Counted from the first letter of the stretch, positions 1 through 9,570 are shown. The stretch is 64,000 bases of DNA from Starkeya sp. ORNL1 (GCF_012971745.1 NZ_CP048834.1:3100001-3164000); one strand, 5' to 3'. Numbers and translations are program-made. The notes: generated by a model from the sequence alone, not told the origin.

Positions 1-1082
1 TGCTGCTTGCGCAGAACATCCAGTTCCTTGATCGACACGGCGTCGTAGGTCCGTCCTCGCGCGATCACGGCGGAGAGCCGCGGGTCGGCGAGAGGCCCAA
101 TCTTATCAAGGGCGTCGCCGATAAACGCCGCGAGATAGACGTGCCAATGGCGGACCCAACCGTCGGCAATAGCGCGGGTCCAGCCGAGGTTCAAATAGCT
201 GACCACGGCCCCGGCCCGCTCCAGGGACGCGGCCACTTCGGAAAGGCGCGAGCGCACTTCGGGTTGAACAGCGAAGAATCCCAGGTCGTCGCTCACCGCG
301 ATCCTTAGCCCCTTGACGCCGGCGCCAGGGTCCAGGCTCGGAAGATCGGGAATAAAGGTCCTGGGATCGGATGGCGTCGATCCACACACCAGTGGCAGGC
401 TATACGTAAGGTCAGCGACCGTCCGCGTCAGTAATCCATGGTGCTGGATGTCGTCGACGAAGGAAGGCTGGTCGTCGAGCGGGATGCGGCCCGCCGCCGG
501 CTTTATTCCGACGAGGCCCGTGCAGGCCGCCGGAATGCGAACCGAACCGCCCATGTCGGTGCCTTCGGCGACAGCGACGCAACCGGTCGCGACCGCTACC
601 GCCGATCCTCCCGACGATCCGCCCGGCGTTCGTTCATCGTTCCACGGATTCCGCGTGACCCCGTGCAGCGGGCTATCGCAGAAACTGCTCGATGCGCATT
701 CGGAGAGCGTGGTCTTCCCGAGAATCAGGGCGTCGGCATGGCGGAAGCGCTGCACCACGACGGCATCGGACCGCGCGATATTTTCGGCAAAGGCATAAGA
801 GCCGAAGCGATTGCCAAGACCCTTGACCGGGGTGCAGTCCTTGATGGCGACCGGCACGCCGGCAAGCGCGCCGAGTCGCTCGCCTGTGGCGCGGCGGCGG
901 TCGATATGGCGCGCCGCCGCCCGCATGCCTTCGGCATCGATCTGCGCGAAGCAGTTCAGTTCCGCCTGAACCTCGATAGAGCGAGCAATCGCAGCCTCCG
1001 CGATATCGATCGCACGCGCCTCTCCATTTCGCACGGCGGCAGCGATTGTGGAGACGGGAGACCAAGGCCCTATTTCGCTCAC
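1..1082 (-). CDS. Amidase signature family hydrolase (C-terminus outside window)
   Basis: The first 360 residues of an amidase-signature enzyme are visible; the gene runs off the left edge. Such enzymes hydrolyse carboxamides or ureides through a Ser-cisSer-Lys triad. The triad is present: Lys in AIKD (about residue 81), cis-Ser in GGSSGGS (154-160) and nucleophile Ser in GTDMGGS (about 180). The start is GTG at 1082 with AAGGA about 7 nt upstream. It belongs to the catabolic locus (decarboxylase, importer, M24 peptidase) and may cleave an amide substrate or intermediate. The family is clear; the substrate cannot be read from sequence. The long plus-strand open frames over this gene are antisense shadows. 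Confidence 0.9.
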   Translation of the reverse strand, partial: MSEIGPWSPVSTIAAAVRNGEARAIDIAEAAIARSIEVQAELNCFAQIDAEGMRAAARHIDRRRATGERLGALAGVPVAIKDCTPVKGLGNRFGSYAFAENIARSDAVVVQRFRHADALILGKTTLSECASSSFCDSPLHGVTRNPWNDERTPGGSSGGSAVAVATGCVAVAEGTDMGGSVRIPAACTGLVGIKPAAGRIPLDDQPSFVDDIQHHGLLTRTVADLTYSLPLVCGSTPSDPRTFIPDLPSLDPGAGVKGLRIAVSDDLGFFAVQPEVRSRLSEVAASLERAGAVVSYLNLGWTRAIADGWVRHWHVYLAAFIGDALDKIGPLADPRLSAVIARGRTYDAVSIKELDVLRKQ

Positions 1083-1189
1083 GATGTTTCCTTCAAGACA
1101 GACTTGCCATTTTTCAGGTATTTCGTCCGGCGCGCACGACCATATGGCTCCGCGATAAAGCAAGTGCGAAGACAAGCGCCCATACCGGT

Positions 1190-1567
1190 CTATGCTGTCA
1201 CGGCTTTCCGGAAGGTGTCCTTACGCGCAATCTTCCCATCCTTGAATCGGAGCAGATCGACACCCCTGACGGTGACGAACACGCCGTCGGCTCGCGTGCC
1301 GCGAAACGTCCATTCGCTGAAGCCTTGGTCGCCGCACACGACGTGCTGGGCTTCCTCCCATCGGGAATCCGGGAATGCCTCCCAGATTGCTGCGAAGGCA
1401 CGCTTAACCGAATCGAACCCGGAATAGCGCTCGCCGAACGCGTGCTTGCCGGCAGCGGCCTCGAACACGCAGTCTTCGGCAAACAACGCCATCAGCCTTT
1501 CGATTCTGTGCGAGTTCCACGCGTCGCAATGTAGTTCCATCAGCCGCAGATTATCGGTTGCATCCAT
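1190..1567 (-). CDS. NTF2-like / SnoaL-type small protein
   Basis: A 125-residue protein with the compact alpha+beta cone pattern of the NTF2/SnoaL superfamily: an N-terminal helix (CDAWNSH..RLMALFAEDCVFE), a central aromatic-rich part (IWEAFPDSRWEE) and a final strand ending in LRFKDGKIARKDTF. Members act as small isomerases, cyclases or dehydratases, or only bind ligands, so the reaction is unknown. It lies between the amidase and the PLP enzyme on the same strand and is probably co-transcribed with them. It starts with MDATDNL and has the usual family length. Confidence 0.8.
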   Translation of the reverse strand: MDATDNLRLMELHCDAWNSHRIERLMALFAEDCVFEAAAGKHAFGERYSGFDSVKRAFAAIWEAFPDSRWEEAQHVVCGDQGFSEWTFRGTRADGVFVTVRGVDLLRFKDGKIARKDTFRKAVTA

Positions 1568-1627
1568 GACATATACTTCTCACAAACCCTTGATCGGCAA
1601 GTTAGTTTTGCAGTCGGCAACCCGAAT

Positions 1628-2839
1628 TCAACGAGCACGGGACTCGGCAACGCTTTCTCGGAGGCTCTCGAGGTATGCATCGACGACGGGAGCCTGATGC
1701 AACGTGATCATGCCCATATGCACCGCGCGGGGCGTCGTCATCGTCCGCACGAACCAGCCCCGCCGCGTCATCGCGGAGACGATTGCGTCGAGAGGAGCGT
1801 CGGCGGAGCGCCAGGCGAGGACGGGCAGATCCGGATCGCCGACGACCTCGATACCCTCAATGGCTTCAAGCCCATCCCTGAGTCGGCCAAAAGCCTCCAG
1901 TATCTGCCTGGCGATTCGGACATAACCGTCATGGCCCAGATAGCGCATCACCGCCCATGCAGCGGCGATGGGAGCTGCCGACCGCGTGCCGGCGAGGCCG
2001 CTCGATGCGTAGGAGCCGATTGGCCAGTCGTCGAACGTGAAGACGTAGGAGGGCCGCCAGCAGGAATGCCGGAACAGCGCCGCGGACGCGCCTTTGGCGC
2101 CGAAGCCGTATTTGTGGATATCCGCCGAGATCGACCGCACGCCGTCGATGCTGAAATCGAACGGCGGAATGGTCGCGCCGGCCGCTCGCGCAAACGGGGC
2201 GAACAGCGCGCCGACACAGGCATCGACATGCACCCAGAGATTTGTCTCGATCGCGAGCGCCGCGATCTCCGGGATGGGATCGACGACGCCGTGGCCGAAT
2301 TGCGGCGCGGAGCCGGCGACCAGGATTGTGCGCGCGCAGATCTGCCGGCGCATCGCCTCGACGTCGGCGCGAAGGTCCGCGCGGAGCGGCGTGCGGACCA
2401 CTTCGATGCCGAGGAGGCCGCCAGCCTTGTCGAAGGCGGGATGAGCGCTACGGGGTACGACGACCTTCGGGATCGCGAGGTCGGGCCGACGTGTTCTGGA
2501 CCAATCGCGGGCCGCTTTCAGGCAGAAAAGTATGCTCTCGCTGCCGCTCGCCGTCAGGCAGCCATCGGCCATCGGCCCCGCCTCGACCAGGTCGAGCAGC
2601 CAGGCGACAACATCCGTCTGCAGTCGCTCGACGCTCGGAAAGGCCGCGACCCCATGGGCGTTCTCGGAGAAGAACAGGTCGGCGGCCTGCCGGGCCACCT
2701 CCAGCACATCATCGCCGCCGAACTGGACGTAGAAATTGGTCTTTCCGCTGCGCCAGTCGACATCGCGGGCCTTGGCCTGCTTCAACTCGTCGAGGACGGT
2801 CTCCCGCGGCCGTCCGGTTTCAGGAAATGGCGGTCGCAT
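1628..2839 (-). CDS. PLP-dependent group II decarboxylase / sphingosine-1-phosphate lyase-like enzyme
   Basis: A 403-residue fold-type I PLP enzyme. TASGSES (about 97-103) matches the phosphate-binding segment, HVDACVG (about 204-210) carries the Asp that pairs with the pyridine nitrogen, and DIHKYGFGAKG (about 240-250) holds the Schiff-base lysine. This arrangement is typical of the glutamate-decarboxylase/sphingosine-phosphate-lyase group, which act on amino acids, amines or aldehyde-forming lyase substrates. ATG at 2839 is preferred, with AAGGA 9 nt upstream; GTG at 2842 is possible. It is divergent from the ABC importer across a shared regulatory gap with a LacI-type palindrome, so it probably metabolises the imported compound. 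Confidence 0.85.
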   Translation of the reverse strand: MRPPFPETGRPRETVLDELKQAKARDVDWRSGKTNFYVQFGGDDVLEVARQAADLFFSENAHGVAAFPSVERLQTDVVAWLLDLVEAGPMADGCLTASGSESILFCLKAARDWSRTRRPDLAIPKVVVPRSAHPAFDKAGGLLGIEVVRTPLRADLRADVEAMRRQICARTILVAGSAPQFGHGVVDPIPEIAALAIETNLWVHVDACVGALFAPFARAAGATIPPFDFSIDGVRSISADIHKYGFGAKGASAALFRHSCWRPSYVFTFDDWPIGSYASSGLAGTRSAAPIAAAWAVMRYLGHDGYVRIARQILEAFGRLRDGLEAIEGIEVVGDPDLPVLAWRSADAPLDAIVSAMTRRGWFVRTMTTPRAVHMGMITLHQAPVVDAYLESLRESVAESRAR

Positions 2840-2890
2840 CACATGCGGTCCTTCCCATGGCGCCTCACTCGGCTCCCCGTGATTTTCACT

Positions 2891-2908
2891 TGAAGTAACG
2901 TTTCTGCA
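2891..2908. promoter_or_regulatory. Candidate LacI-family operator (divergent promoter)
   Basis: The core GTAACGTTTC (2895-2904) differs by one base from the perfect GAAACGTTTC palindrome seen at 4230 and 9575. It lies in the gap between the divergent PLP enzyme and importer ATPase genes. The central CG and AACGTT are typical of LacI/GalR sites. Assignment to the regulator at 8518-9519 is inferred from motif sharing. Confidence 0.6.
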
Positions 2909-3094
2909 TGTGAGATGATGATGTCCGCGCTGTCAAGGAGCGTCCGGGAATGACCGCCCAATCTCACCGGCCGACGACTGCCGCGGCGCCGTTGCGGGTG
3001 TTCGGCATCGGCGGCCGGTCTGGCGCATCGCACACGCTCGTTGCATGGCGCGACCGCGGACGTCCGGCATGAGGGAAAGGAACTGGAAAAGCCC

Positions 3095-4201
3095 ATGACT
3101 GCATCGTCGAGCAAGGCAGCCGAGGTTCGTTTCGTCGCTGTCGCCAAGCAGTACGGGGTTGGCCCGGTCGCGATCGAGAACCTCGATCTCACCATCCGCC
3201 GCGGGGAGTTCATCACCCTGCTCGGCCCGAGCGGCTCGGGCAAGACGACGGCGCTCAATCTGCTTGCCGGCTTTCAGGAGCCGACGCGCGGACAGATCCT
3301 CATCGACGGCGAGGATGTCAGCCGGGTTCCGGCGCACAAGAGGAATATCGGCCTCGTATTCCAACACTACGCGCTGTTCCCGCACATGACCGTGCGCGAG
3401 AACATCGCCTATCCGCTGAAGCAACGACGCGTCCCGAAGGCGGAGATGGCACGTCGGATCGACGACGTGCTGCGCATGGTCTCGCTTGAGGCGTTTGCGG
3501 AGCGGATGCCCCGCCAGCTCTCCGGAGGCCAACAGCAGCGCGTCGCCGTCGCGCGCGCAATCGTCTTCGAGCCGCGCCTCCTGCTGATGGACGAGCCGCT
3601 CGGTGCGCTCGACCGGAAGCTCAGGGAAACCGTGCAACTCGAACTCAAGCGCATCCATCGCGAACTCGGCGCGACGATCGTGTTCGTCACTCACGATCAA
3701 GAGGAGGCGCTGGTGATGTCGGACCGGATCGCCGTCTTCAATGCCGGGCGGATCCAGCAGGTGGGAACGGCGGAGGAACTCTACGACTTCCCGCAAACCC
3801 AGTTCGTCGCTCAGTTCCTGGGAGAATCCAACTGCTGGGCCGGCGAGATCGAGAACCGCTCGGGCAACATCACCGTGGTATCGGGCGCGGGCTGGAAGGT
3901 CGCGGGGAGCACGACGGCGCAAACGCCCTCGTCCGGCCGGGGCGCCATCGTCGTCCGGCCCGAACGATGCCGGGTGGTACCGCACGGAGAGAGTCCCGGA
4001 GAATGTAATGCGGTACCCGGACGGTTACGCGAGGTCGTGTATCTCGGCTCCCTCCGCAAGCTCGTGGTGGACCTTGATGCAGGCGGTACCGCAGTCGTGA
4101 CCTGCCCCCCTGAAGCGGCGATCCCGTCGGATCCGGCGGTGAACGTGACTTTCCCGATTTCGGCGGCACGGGCGGTCCCGGCGCATACGCCATCTGCTTG
4201 A
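3095..4201 (+). CDS. ABC importer ATPase, spermidine/putrescine (PotA) type
   Basis: A 368-residue ATPase energising uptake with the two permeases encoded downstream. Walker A GPSGSGKT (44-51), Q-loop VFQHYALFP (88-96), signature LSGGQQQR (142-149), Walker B LLLMDE (162-167) and switch VTHDQEE are intact. About 120 residues after the nucleotide-binding domain form the TOBE regulatory part typical of PotA/FbpC proteins. ATG at 3095 is chosen because the conserved domain begins just after it; an in-frame upstream start at 3041 would add an unlikely leader. The binding protein starts 88 bp downstream behind its own operator. Substrate is not determined. Confidence 0.92.
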   Translation: MTASSSKAAEVRFVAVAKQYGVGPVAIENLDLTIRRGEFITLLGPSGSGKTTALNLLAGFQEPTRGQILIDGEDVSRVPAHKRNIGLVFQHYALFPHMTVRENIAYPLKQRRVPKAEMARRIDDVLRMVSLEAFAERMPRQLSGGQQQRVAVARAIVFEPRLLLMDEPLGALDRKLRETVQLELKRIHRELGATIVFVTHDQEEALVMSDRIAVFNAGRIQQVGTAEELYDFPQTQFVAQFLGESNCWAGEIENRSGNITVVSGAGWKVAGSTTAQTPSSGRGAIVVRPERCRVVPHGESPGECNAVPGRLREVVYLGSLRKLVVDLDAGGTAVVTCPPEAAIPSDPAVNVTFPISAARAVPAHTPSA

Positions 4202-4205
4202 CAAT

Positions 4206-4240
4206 GAAAAAACGTTCCTTCACGTTGCTGAAACGTTTCT
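4206..4240. promoter_or_regulatory. Candidate LacI-family operator upstream of binding-protein gene
   Basis: GAAACGTTTC at 4230-4239 is a perfect 10-bp palindrome 50 bp before the binding-protein ATG. A weaker AAAACGTTCC lies 19 bp upstream (about 4208-4217), so the site may be double. The binding-protein gene is probably controlled separately from the ATPase gene before it. This is the second of three such sites in the catabolic locus. Confidence 0.65.
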
Positions 4241-4289
4241 GCGTCGGCCGTCTTCGGTTTTCAAGGCGCACAATAAAGGGGAACTTCAG

Positions 4290-5330
4290 ATGAAAATGAC
4301 CCTCCGCGTGCAATCCTCCGGTCTCGCGCTGATCACCGCGCTCGCCCTCGCCTCGCCCGTGGTCGCCGCAAGCTCCCTTCCTGATCTGAAGGGCAAGAGC
4401 TTCGTGTTCGCCGGCTTTGGCGGCGACCTGCAGAAGAACCAGGACGCCGCATGGCTGCAGCCCTTCGCGGCCGCCACCGGCGTCAAGATCGAGCAGACCG
4501 ACGCGCCGGATCTGGCGAAGATCCAGACTCAGCAGGAAGCCAAGAACGTCGGTGTCGATGTCGTCGAGATCGAGTCCAGCACCGTGGACGCCAATTGCGG
4601 GGCGGTGTTCAAGCAGGTCGAAATCGACCGCTCGCAGCTCAGCCCGACCTACGACACCAACAAATGTGGCGTTCCCGTCGTCAAATTCTCGTACGTGCTG
4701 GCCTACAACGCCAAGAAGTATCCGACGCCACCGACGAGCGTGGCCGATTTCTTCGATGTGAAGAAATTTCCGGGCCAGCGGGCGGCCCGCACCGGCGCCA
4801 ATGTCGGCATGGTCGAGGCCGCGCTGCTGGCCGACGGCGTCAAGCCGGCGCAGGTCTATCCGATCGACGTCGACCGGGCGATCAAGAAGATTGAGACGGT
4901 GAAGGACTCCATCATCCTGAAGGACACGTTCGCGCCGCTGCAGGACGGGCTCGCCAATGGCGAATTCGACATGGTGTTGCTGCCGAATGGCCGGGCCTTC
5001 AACGCATCGAAGACCAATCCGGACATCAAGGCCGTCTTCGTCGGAGCGGTGACGCTCTACGACAATCTCGCCATCCCGACCGGAGCGAAGAACGAGGCCG
5101 CAGCGAAGGCCTTCCTGCAGTATACCGCCACCCACGGCACGCAGCTCGAGCTGGCGAAGCGCTTTCCCTATGGCGTCGGCACCAAGGGAGAGGCGCCGAA
5201 GCTCGACGATAAGGCGAAGGGCTTCTATCCCGACAGCTTCACCGACCAGTTGCTGATCCAGGACGCGAAGTGGTGGGGAGCCAACGAGGCGGCGGTCGGC
5301 GAGCGCCTCACCTCGGTGTTCGCGCAATAG
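4290..5330 (+). CDS. ABC importer periplasmic substrate-binding protein (PotD-like)
   Basis: A 346-residue extracellular solute-binding protein of the spermidine/putrescine class. An N-terminal signal peptide of about 26 residues (hydrophobic LALITALALASPVVAA, cleavage after an AxA-like site) precedes the mature protein. The mature part opens with the strand KSFVFAGFGGDLQKNQDAAW typical of family 1/8 binding proteins. It captures the ligand in the periplasm and hands it to the permease pair. The RBS AAAGGGGA is about 7 nt before ATG. Two cysteines (VDANCG and NKCG) could form a disulfide. The polyamine assignment rests only on family resemblance. Confidence 0.9.
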   Translation: MKMTLRVQSSGLALITALALASPVVAASSLPDLKGKSFVFAGFGGDLQKNQDAAWLQPFAAATGVKIEQTDAPDLAKIQTQQEAKNVGVDVVEIESSTVDANCGAVFKQVEIDRSQLSPTYDTNKCGVPVVKFSYVLAYNAKKYPTPPTSVADFFDVKKFPGQRAARTGANVGMVEAALLADGVKPAQVYPIDVDRAIKKIETVKDSIILKDTFAPLQDGLANGEFDMVLLPNGRAFNASKTNPDIKAVFVGAVTLYDNLAIPTGAKNEAAAKAFLQYTATHGTQLELAKRFPYGVGTKGEAPKLDDKAKGFYPDSFTDQLLIQDAKWWGANEAAVGERLTSVFAQ

Positions 5331-5352
5331 CCCCAAGCGGAAGGGGGATGGC

Positions 5353-6246
5353 ATGAGCCGGACGGACAGTCGCGCATCGATGACGGCGTCGGACGTGCCC
5401 CGCAAACGGGGCCGTGTCGAGCATTGGTGGCTGATCGCCCTGCCGGTTCTCGCCTTCCTGGCCGTCTTCTTCGTCTATCCGTCCGCAACCATCCTGTTTC
5501 GGACATTCACCAAGTTCGATCCGCCGCAGACGGGCGGGCTGGACAATCTAGTGTGGTTCTTCAGCCGGGATGCGAACCGGACGATCCTGGTGCGCACCTT
5601 CCTCGTCGCGGGCCTCAGCACGATCCTCACCAGCCTGCTCGCCTTTCCCTATGCCTATCTGATGACGCGGGTCCAGCCATCGGTGCGCACGCTCATGCTG
5701 GGCATTGTGCTGGTCTCCATGTTCTTCGGGATTCTCCTGCGCAACTTCGCATGGGTGGTGTTGCTCCAGGTTCAGGGCCCGCTGAACGACGTCATCGAGA
5801 TGCTCGGCTTCGAGCGGCAGCGCTTCCTCGGCACGATGCCCGCCGTGTTGATGGGCATGACGCACGTGCTGTTCCCCTACATGGTGCTGCCGCTCTATGC
5901 GGTGCTTCGCGGCATCGACACGCGCCTTGTGCTGGCCGCCGAGAGCCTCGGGGCCACGCCGCGGCGCGCTTTCTGGCAGATCTACATCCCGCTCTCGCTG
6001 CCAGGATTCTTTGCTGGCGCATTGCTCGTCTTCGTGCTCGCGCTCGGCTTCTTCATCACGCCGGCGGTGCTCGGCTCGCCGCAGCAGTCGCTGATCTCGC
6101 AGCTGATGTACGCCCAGTTCTACCGCCAGGCCGCGTTCGGAAGGGCCGGCGCCATGGCCATCGTCCTGTTGGCCGCAACCGTTCTCGTCCTTCTGCTGGC
6201 GCGCGCGCTGTCACGCAGGAGCCGGGCCTATGAGGCGGCGCCATGA
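5353..6246 (+). CDS. ABC importer permease, PotB type
   Basis: A 297-residue inner-membrane permease with about six transmembrane segments, beginning with LIALPVLAFLAVFFVYPSA. The EAA coupling loop is visible as ESLGATPRRAFWQIYIPLSLPG (about 197-218) and contacts the ATPase. It starts 22 bp after the binding-protein gene with a strong GGAAGGGGG ribosome-binding site. Its TGA overlaps the next ATG (ATGA), indicating translational coupling with the second permease. It is the first of a heterodimeric pair. Confidence 0.92.
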   Translation: MSRTDSRASMTASDVPRKRGRVEHWWLIALPVLAFLAVFFVYPSATILFRTFTKFDPPQTGGLDNLVWFFSRDANRTILVRTFLVAGLSTILTSLLAFPYAYLMTRVQPSVRTLMLGIVLVSMFFGILLRNFAWVVLLQVQGPLNDVIEMLGFERQRFLGTMPAVLMGMTHVLFPYMVLPLYAVLRGIDTRLVLAAESLGATPRRAFWQIYIPLSLPGFFAGALLVFVLALGFFITPAVLGSPQQSLISQLMYAQFYRQAAFGRAGAMAIVLLAATVLVLLLARALSRRSRAYEAAP

Positions 6247-7067
6247 GCGATCGATCGGAAAAGCGGTTCTCGACCCCTCTCCTCGGCGTCGCCTGTTGCG
6301 TCATCGCGATCTGGCTCATCCTTCCCCTCACCGTGATCGTGCCCATCAGCTTCAGCGCGGAGGACAGCTTCGCCTTCCCGCCGCGATCCTGGACCCTCGA
6401 TCGCTACGCCAGCCTCGCGACCCCGCAATGGACGCAGGCGCTGTTCAACAGCCTCGCCATCGCCATCCTCGTCTCCCTGGTCTGCGCGGTTCTCGGCACG
6501 CTGGCCGCGTTCGGCATCATCCGCAGCCGGTCCCGGCTGATGGAACTGCTGCGACTGCTGATCCTGGCGCCCCAGGTGGTCCCGATCATCATCGTCGGAC
6601 TGGGCATATACCTCGTATTCCTAGGCTGGCACATCACCGGAACGATCACGGGCTTCGTGCTCGCTCACGCGACGCTGGCGCTGCCCTTCGTCGTCATTCC
6701 TGTCGCGGCCTCCCTGCAGACCTATGACAGAAGCCTCGAACGGGCGTCGGCGAGCCTCGGAGCCGGCCCGCTCGCCACCTTTTTCCAAGTGACGTTTCCC
6801 ATCATCCGCCCGGCCATACTGAGCGGAACCATCCTCGCCTTTCTCGGCTCCTTCGACGAGCTGGTGCTCGCGCTCTTCCTGCAATCCCCCTCGCTCGTGA
6901 CGCTTCCGGTCCTGCTTTACCGGCGCATGACGGACACCATCGATCCGACCATCGCGGCGGTCGCAACGATCCAACTCGGCTTCGTCATCGCCTGCGTGAT
7001 CGCCGCGCTGGCGGTGGAACGGCGCCGCGCCGCCGCCGCCGATGGGAAAGGCGTGCAGGAGCCATGA
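6243..7067 (+). CDS. ABC importer permease, PotC type
   Basis: A 274-residue inner-membrane permease, partner of the preceding PotB-like protein. It has six predicted membrane spans and the EAA loop ERASASLGAGPLATFFQVTFP (about 161-181). FDELVLALFLQSP near the C-terminus is a conserved PotC-type segment. It overlaps both neighbours by four bases (ATGA junctions), so the permeases and the M24 peptidase are translated as one coupled block. Confidence 0.92.
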   Translation: MSDRSEKRFSTPLLGVACCVIAIWLILPLTVIVPISFSAEDSFAFPPRSWTLDRYASLATPQWTQALFNSLAIAILVSLVCAVLGTLAAFGIIRSRSRLMELLRLLILAPQVVPIIIVGLGIYLVFLGWHITGTITGFVLAHATLALPFVVIPVAASLQTYDRSLERASASLGAGPLATFFQVTFPIIRPAILSGTILAFLGSFDELVLALFLQSPSLVTLPVLLYRRMTDTIDPTIAAVATIQLGFVIACVIAALAVERRRAAAADGKGVQEP

Positions 7068-8344
7068 ACCAGGTCCATGGAGGCAGTGCCTTGATAAAAG
7101 CCGAACGCCGATCGAGCCAAACGCCGGTCGCCGCGCGTCCGACCTCGCTGCCGCGCCCGGGCAATGCCGAGTTTACCGAGCGTCAGGCGCGAGCGCTCGA
7201 TGCCGCCCGGCGGGAAGGGCTCGACGGGCTCATCGTCTGGGGCCGCGGCTCGACCAATTCCGACGGCTGCCAGGACCTGCTCTACCTCGCCAACCATATG
7301 TCCGCCGTCAGCCATATTCCCGATAGCGAGGCACATCGCGCCCGCGGGCACGCGGCGCTCGTGCTCGCGCACGGCCGGGATCCGGTGCTGGTCACCGATT
7401 CCTACGACATCGATCGGGCGGAGGTGCCCGTTTCCGATGTCCGCCTTTCGACCTTCGTCGACCGCGACGCGGCCCGCGTCGCCACCGAGCTCGGGCTGCG
7501 CGGGGGCCGTGTGGGACTGGCCGGTCAGACCGGGCTGCTGCACAGCGCCGCTACATGCATTGCAACCGAACTCGGCGGCTCGACGGTCCTGGTCCCCGCG
7601 GACCACATCCTGACCGCGCTTCGGCTGTTCAAGAGCGCGCACGAGGTCGCGCTGCTGCGCGAGGCGTCGCGCATCGGCTGCGACTGGATGGAGGTGATGC
7701 TGGAGGCTTCGCAGCCGGGCCGAACCGAGGGCGAGATCGTCGGCGATGGCCTGCGCTTCCTCGCTGCCAGTGGGGGATGGGCATACGACGTCGCCGTCGC
7801 CAGCGGCCCAGTGGCGCATCGCTACCGTCATCGCCAGGCGCTGCCGACTTGGGACAGCACGCGCCGCCTGCAGCCCGGCGACATGCTGCATTTCGACCTC
7901 TGGGGCCCCGTCGCGCACGGCTATTATTGCGACCTCACCCGGTCGACGGTCGTCGGCGCCCGCGCGACCGCCGCCCAGGAGCGGGTGCTGGAGGATTCCA
8001 TCGCGATCGTCGAGAGCGTGATCGCCGAGATCGAACCCGGACGCCGTCTCGCCGACCTCCACGCCGCAGGCGCGCAGGCCATGGCGAGGCGCGGAGGCGG
8101 CGCGTCCGGCTTCTCGGCGATGATTCCCTTCTTCGGGCATTCGCTGGGCCTCGACTGCGAAAGCCCCTTCATCACCTCCTCGGCGCAGGAGATCATCGGG
8201 CCCGGCATGGTGCTGGCGATCGAGTGCTTCCTGGGCGGAGAGGCCGGCGAAGGAGCCGGCTTCGAACATGTCGTCCATATCGGCGAGACCGGAATCGAGA
8301 TCATCACGTCGGCGGCAGCGGAGCGCCCCTGGGCGAGGGGGTGA
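7064..8344 (+). CDS. M24-family metallopeptidase (Xaa-Pro aminopeptidase / creatinase-like)
   Basis: A 426-residue pita-bread-fold enzyme. All five metal ligands are visible: Asp278 (HFDLWG), Asp290 (CDLTRS), His359 (FGHSLG), Glu387 (AIECFL) and Glu401 (GFEHVV), so it should be a dinuclear metallohydrolase, unlike metal-free creatinases. The N-terminal 190 residues form the creatinase/prolidase-type accessory domain. ATGA overlap with the permease gene suggests that it acts on the imported solute, for example a proline-containing dipeptide or similar amide. The last codons lie 60 bp before a RIME-like repeat. Confidence 0.88.
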   Translation: MNQVHGGSALIKAERRSSQTPVAARPTSLPRPGNAEFTERQARALDAARREGLDGLIVWGRGSTNSDGCQDLLYLANHMSAVSHIPDSEAHRARGHAALVLAHGRDPVLVTDSYDIDRAEVPVSDVRLSTFVDRDAARVATELGLRGGRVGLAGQTGLLHSAATCIATELGGSTVLVPADHILTALRLFKSAHEVALLREASRIGCDWMEVMLEASQPGRTEGEIVGDGLRFLAASGGWAYDVAVASGPVAHRYRHRQALPTWDSTRRLQPGDMLHFDLWGPVAHGYYCDLTRSTVVGARATAAQERVLEDSIAIVESVIAEIEPGRRLADLHAAGAQAMARRGGGASGFSAMIPFFGHSLGLDCESPFITSSAQEIIGPGMVLAIECFLGGEAGEGAGFEHVVHIGETGIEIITSAAAERPWARG

Positions 8345-8404
8345 GCCTCCCACTGCCGGCCTGCGCCCCATCGCGAAAATTCTTCAACTTTTGCGGAAGA
8401 TGGC

Positions 8405-8521
8405 CTGGAGCCCTTATCGTTCGGATGGAACATCGGAACGATAAGAAAGTGCTCTAGATTCAATAGACTGGAGCAATTCCTCTTCGATCAGACGATCCCA
8501 TCTGATCGGGATATGCTCTAG
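8405..8521. repeat. RIME-like palindromic intergenic repeat, copy A
   Basis: This 117-bp element is the reverse complement of the 118-bp element at 11035-11152, with roughly 90% identity by eye. Each copy holds two hairpins, one built on GATCAGATG...CATCTGATC and one on CGTTCGGATG...CATCCGAACG, and ends in CTAGAG/CTCTAG. Size and double-palindrome structure resemble Rhizobium RIME elements. The right end supplies the TAG stop codon of lacI (8518-8520), so the repeat overlaps the gene. Confidence 0.85.
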
Positions 8522-9519
8522 GCGCTGACCTCGGGAGCCGACGGCCGAACCACGGTCTCCATGGGAATGGTCCCGCTTTTCACCTCGATCTTGCCCCTGA
8601 TAAGTCCCAGCAGCGCGGCGGCGGCGAGGTCGGCCAGGACGCCGGGATGCTGGCGGACCGCGGAGATAGGCGGTGACGTCTGGTCGAGTTCAGGTCCGTC
8701 CGAGGCGGACAGCAGCCTCACATCGTCGGGCACGCGCAGTTTACGCTCCTTGAGCGAAGCGAGGATGCGCAGCGCCAGTCGGTCGACCTGGGCGATCAGG
8801 GCGCCGGCGCCACCGTCCAGCGCCCGGCCGACCGCCGCATCGACCTGCCGGCTCTCCAGGCCCTCGCAATGATGGATGTCGATGGGCGATCGATGATCGC
8901 GCGCCCATTGCCTTGCCCCGTTGAGCGCGTCGGCGACGTAGCTCTTCTTCGGGCCGACAGTGATGAATGCGAGTGGCGTACCGGGCGCGACGGTGCGCTC
9001 CAGCAGGCGCGAGATGCCGGTCTCGTTGTCGTCATCGACCCAGAACAGCGCCTTCCGGCCAAGGTCCCGGCCGATGGTGACGTAGCGAACCTTTCGCTTC
9101 TCGAAGAAGCTCAGGACCGGATCGTTCTCGAGAGGATCCACCACGATGGCGCCGTCGAGCGGGATCTTCAGCTTCCCCAGCAGGTCGACGCTGTGCGGAA
9201 GCAACACCGGCGCAAGCCCCTCCGCAAGGATTGCCTGGCTCGCATGGGTGACGATCGCCGCCCAATAGCCGACATCGGTCAATATGGCATTGCCCGCGGC
9301 GGGCGCGATGCAGATCCCGACCATGCCGAGCCCGCCTTCGCGCAACCCCAGCGCGATCGCGCTCGGCCGGTAGTTCAGCTTCTCCGCGACGGCCTTGACC
9401 TTCAGGCGGGTCGGCTCGGGCAGTCGGCCCTTGCCCGACAGGGCGTCCGACACCGTCGTCACCGACACACCCGCGGCGGCGGCCACGTCCCTGATCGTCG
9501 TTCTGCGCTTGCCGGACAT
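8518..9519 (-). CDS. LacI-family transcriptional regulator
   Basis: A 333-residue repressor. The N-terminal helix-turn-helix TIRDVAAAAGVSVTTVSDALSG and hinge-helix region (PSAIALGLREG) precede a periplasmic-binding-protein-like effector domain. The start at 9519 fits family length and places the HTH seven residues in. ATG at 9564 would add 15 residues, and a longer frame to 9744 is implausible. No start has a convincing ribosome-binding site. A perfect 18-bp palindrome lies just upstream, so autoregulation is likely, and matching palindromes occur at the importer and PLP enzyme promoters. The effector is presumably the imported solute or a derivative. Confidence 0.9.
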   Translation of the reverse strand: MSGKRRTTIRDVAAAAGVSVTTVSDALSGKGRLPEPTRLKVKAVAEKLNYRPSAIALGLREGGLGMVGICIAPAAGNAILTDVGYWAAIVTHASQAILAEGLAPVLLPHSVDLLGKLKIPLDGAIVVDPLENDPVLSFFEKRKVRYVTIGRDLGRKALFWVDDDNETGISRLLERTVAPGTPLAFITVGPKKSYVADALNGARQWARDHRSPIDIHHCEGLESRQVDAAVGRALDGGAGALIAQVDRLALRILASLKERKLRVPDDVRLLSASDGPELDQTSPPISAVRQHPGVLADLAAAALLGLIRGKIEVKSGTIPMETVVRPSAPEVSA

Positions 9520-9570
9520 GAACGGGAAGTAGCAGGCGCCAGACTCCTTGTCGAGGCGGCTCATCTCTGC

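Noticed and set aside
1697..2893. 398-codon plus-strand frame opposite the PLP enzyme
   Set aside because: The minus strand has intact PLP motifs and a ribosome-binding site.
3870..5405. 511-codon minus-strand frame across the importer genes
   Set aside because: No family pattern; covers the clearly coding ATPase and binding-protein genes.
6917..8371. 484-codon minus-strand frame opposite the M24 peptidase
   Set aside because: Antisense to a protein with all five metal ligands; low-complexity translation.
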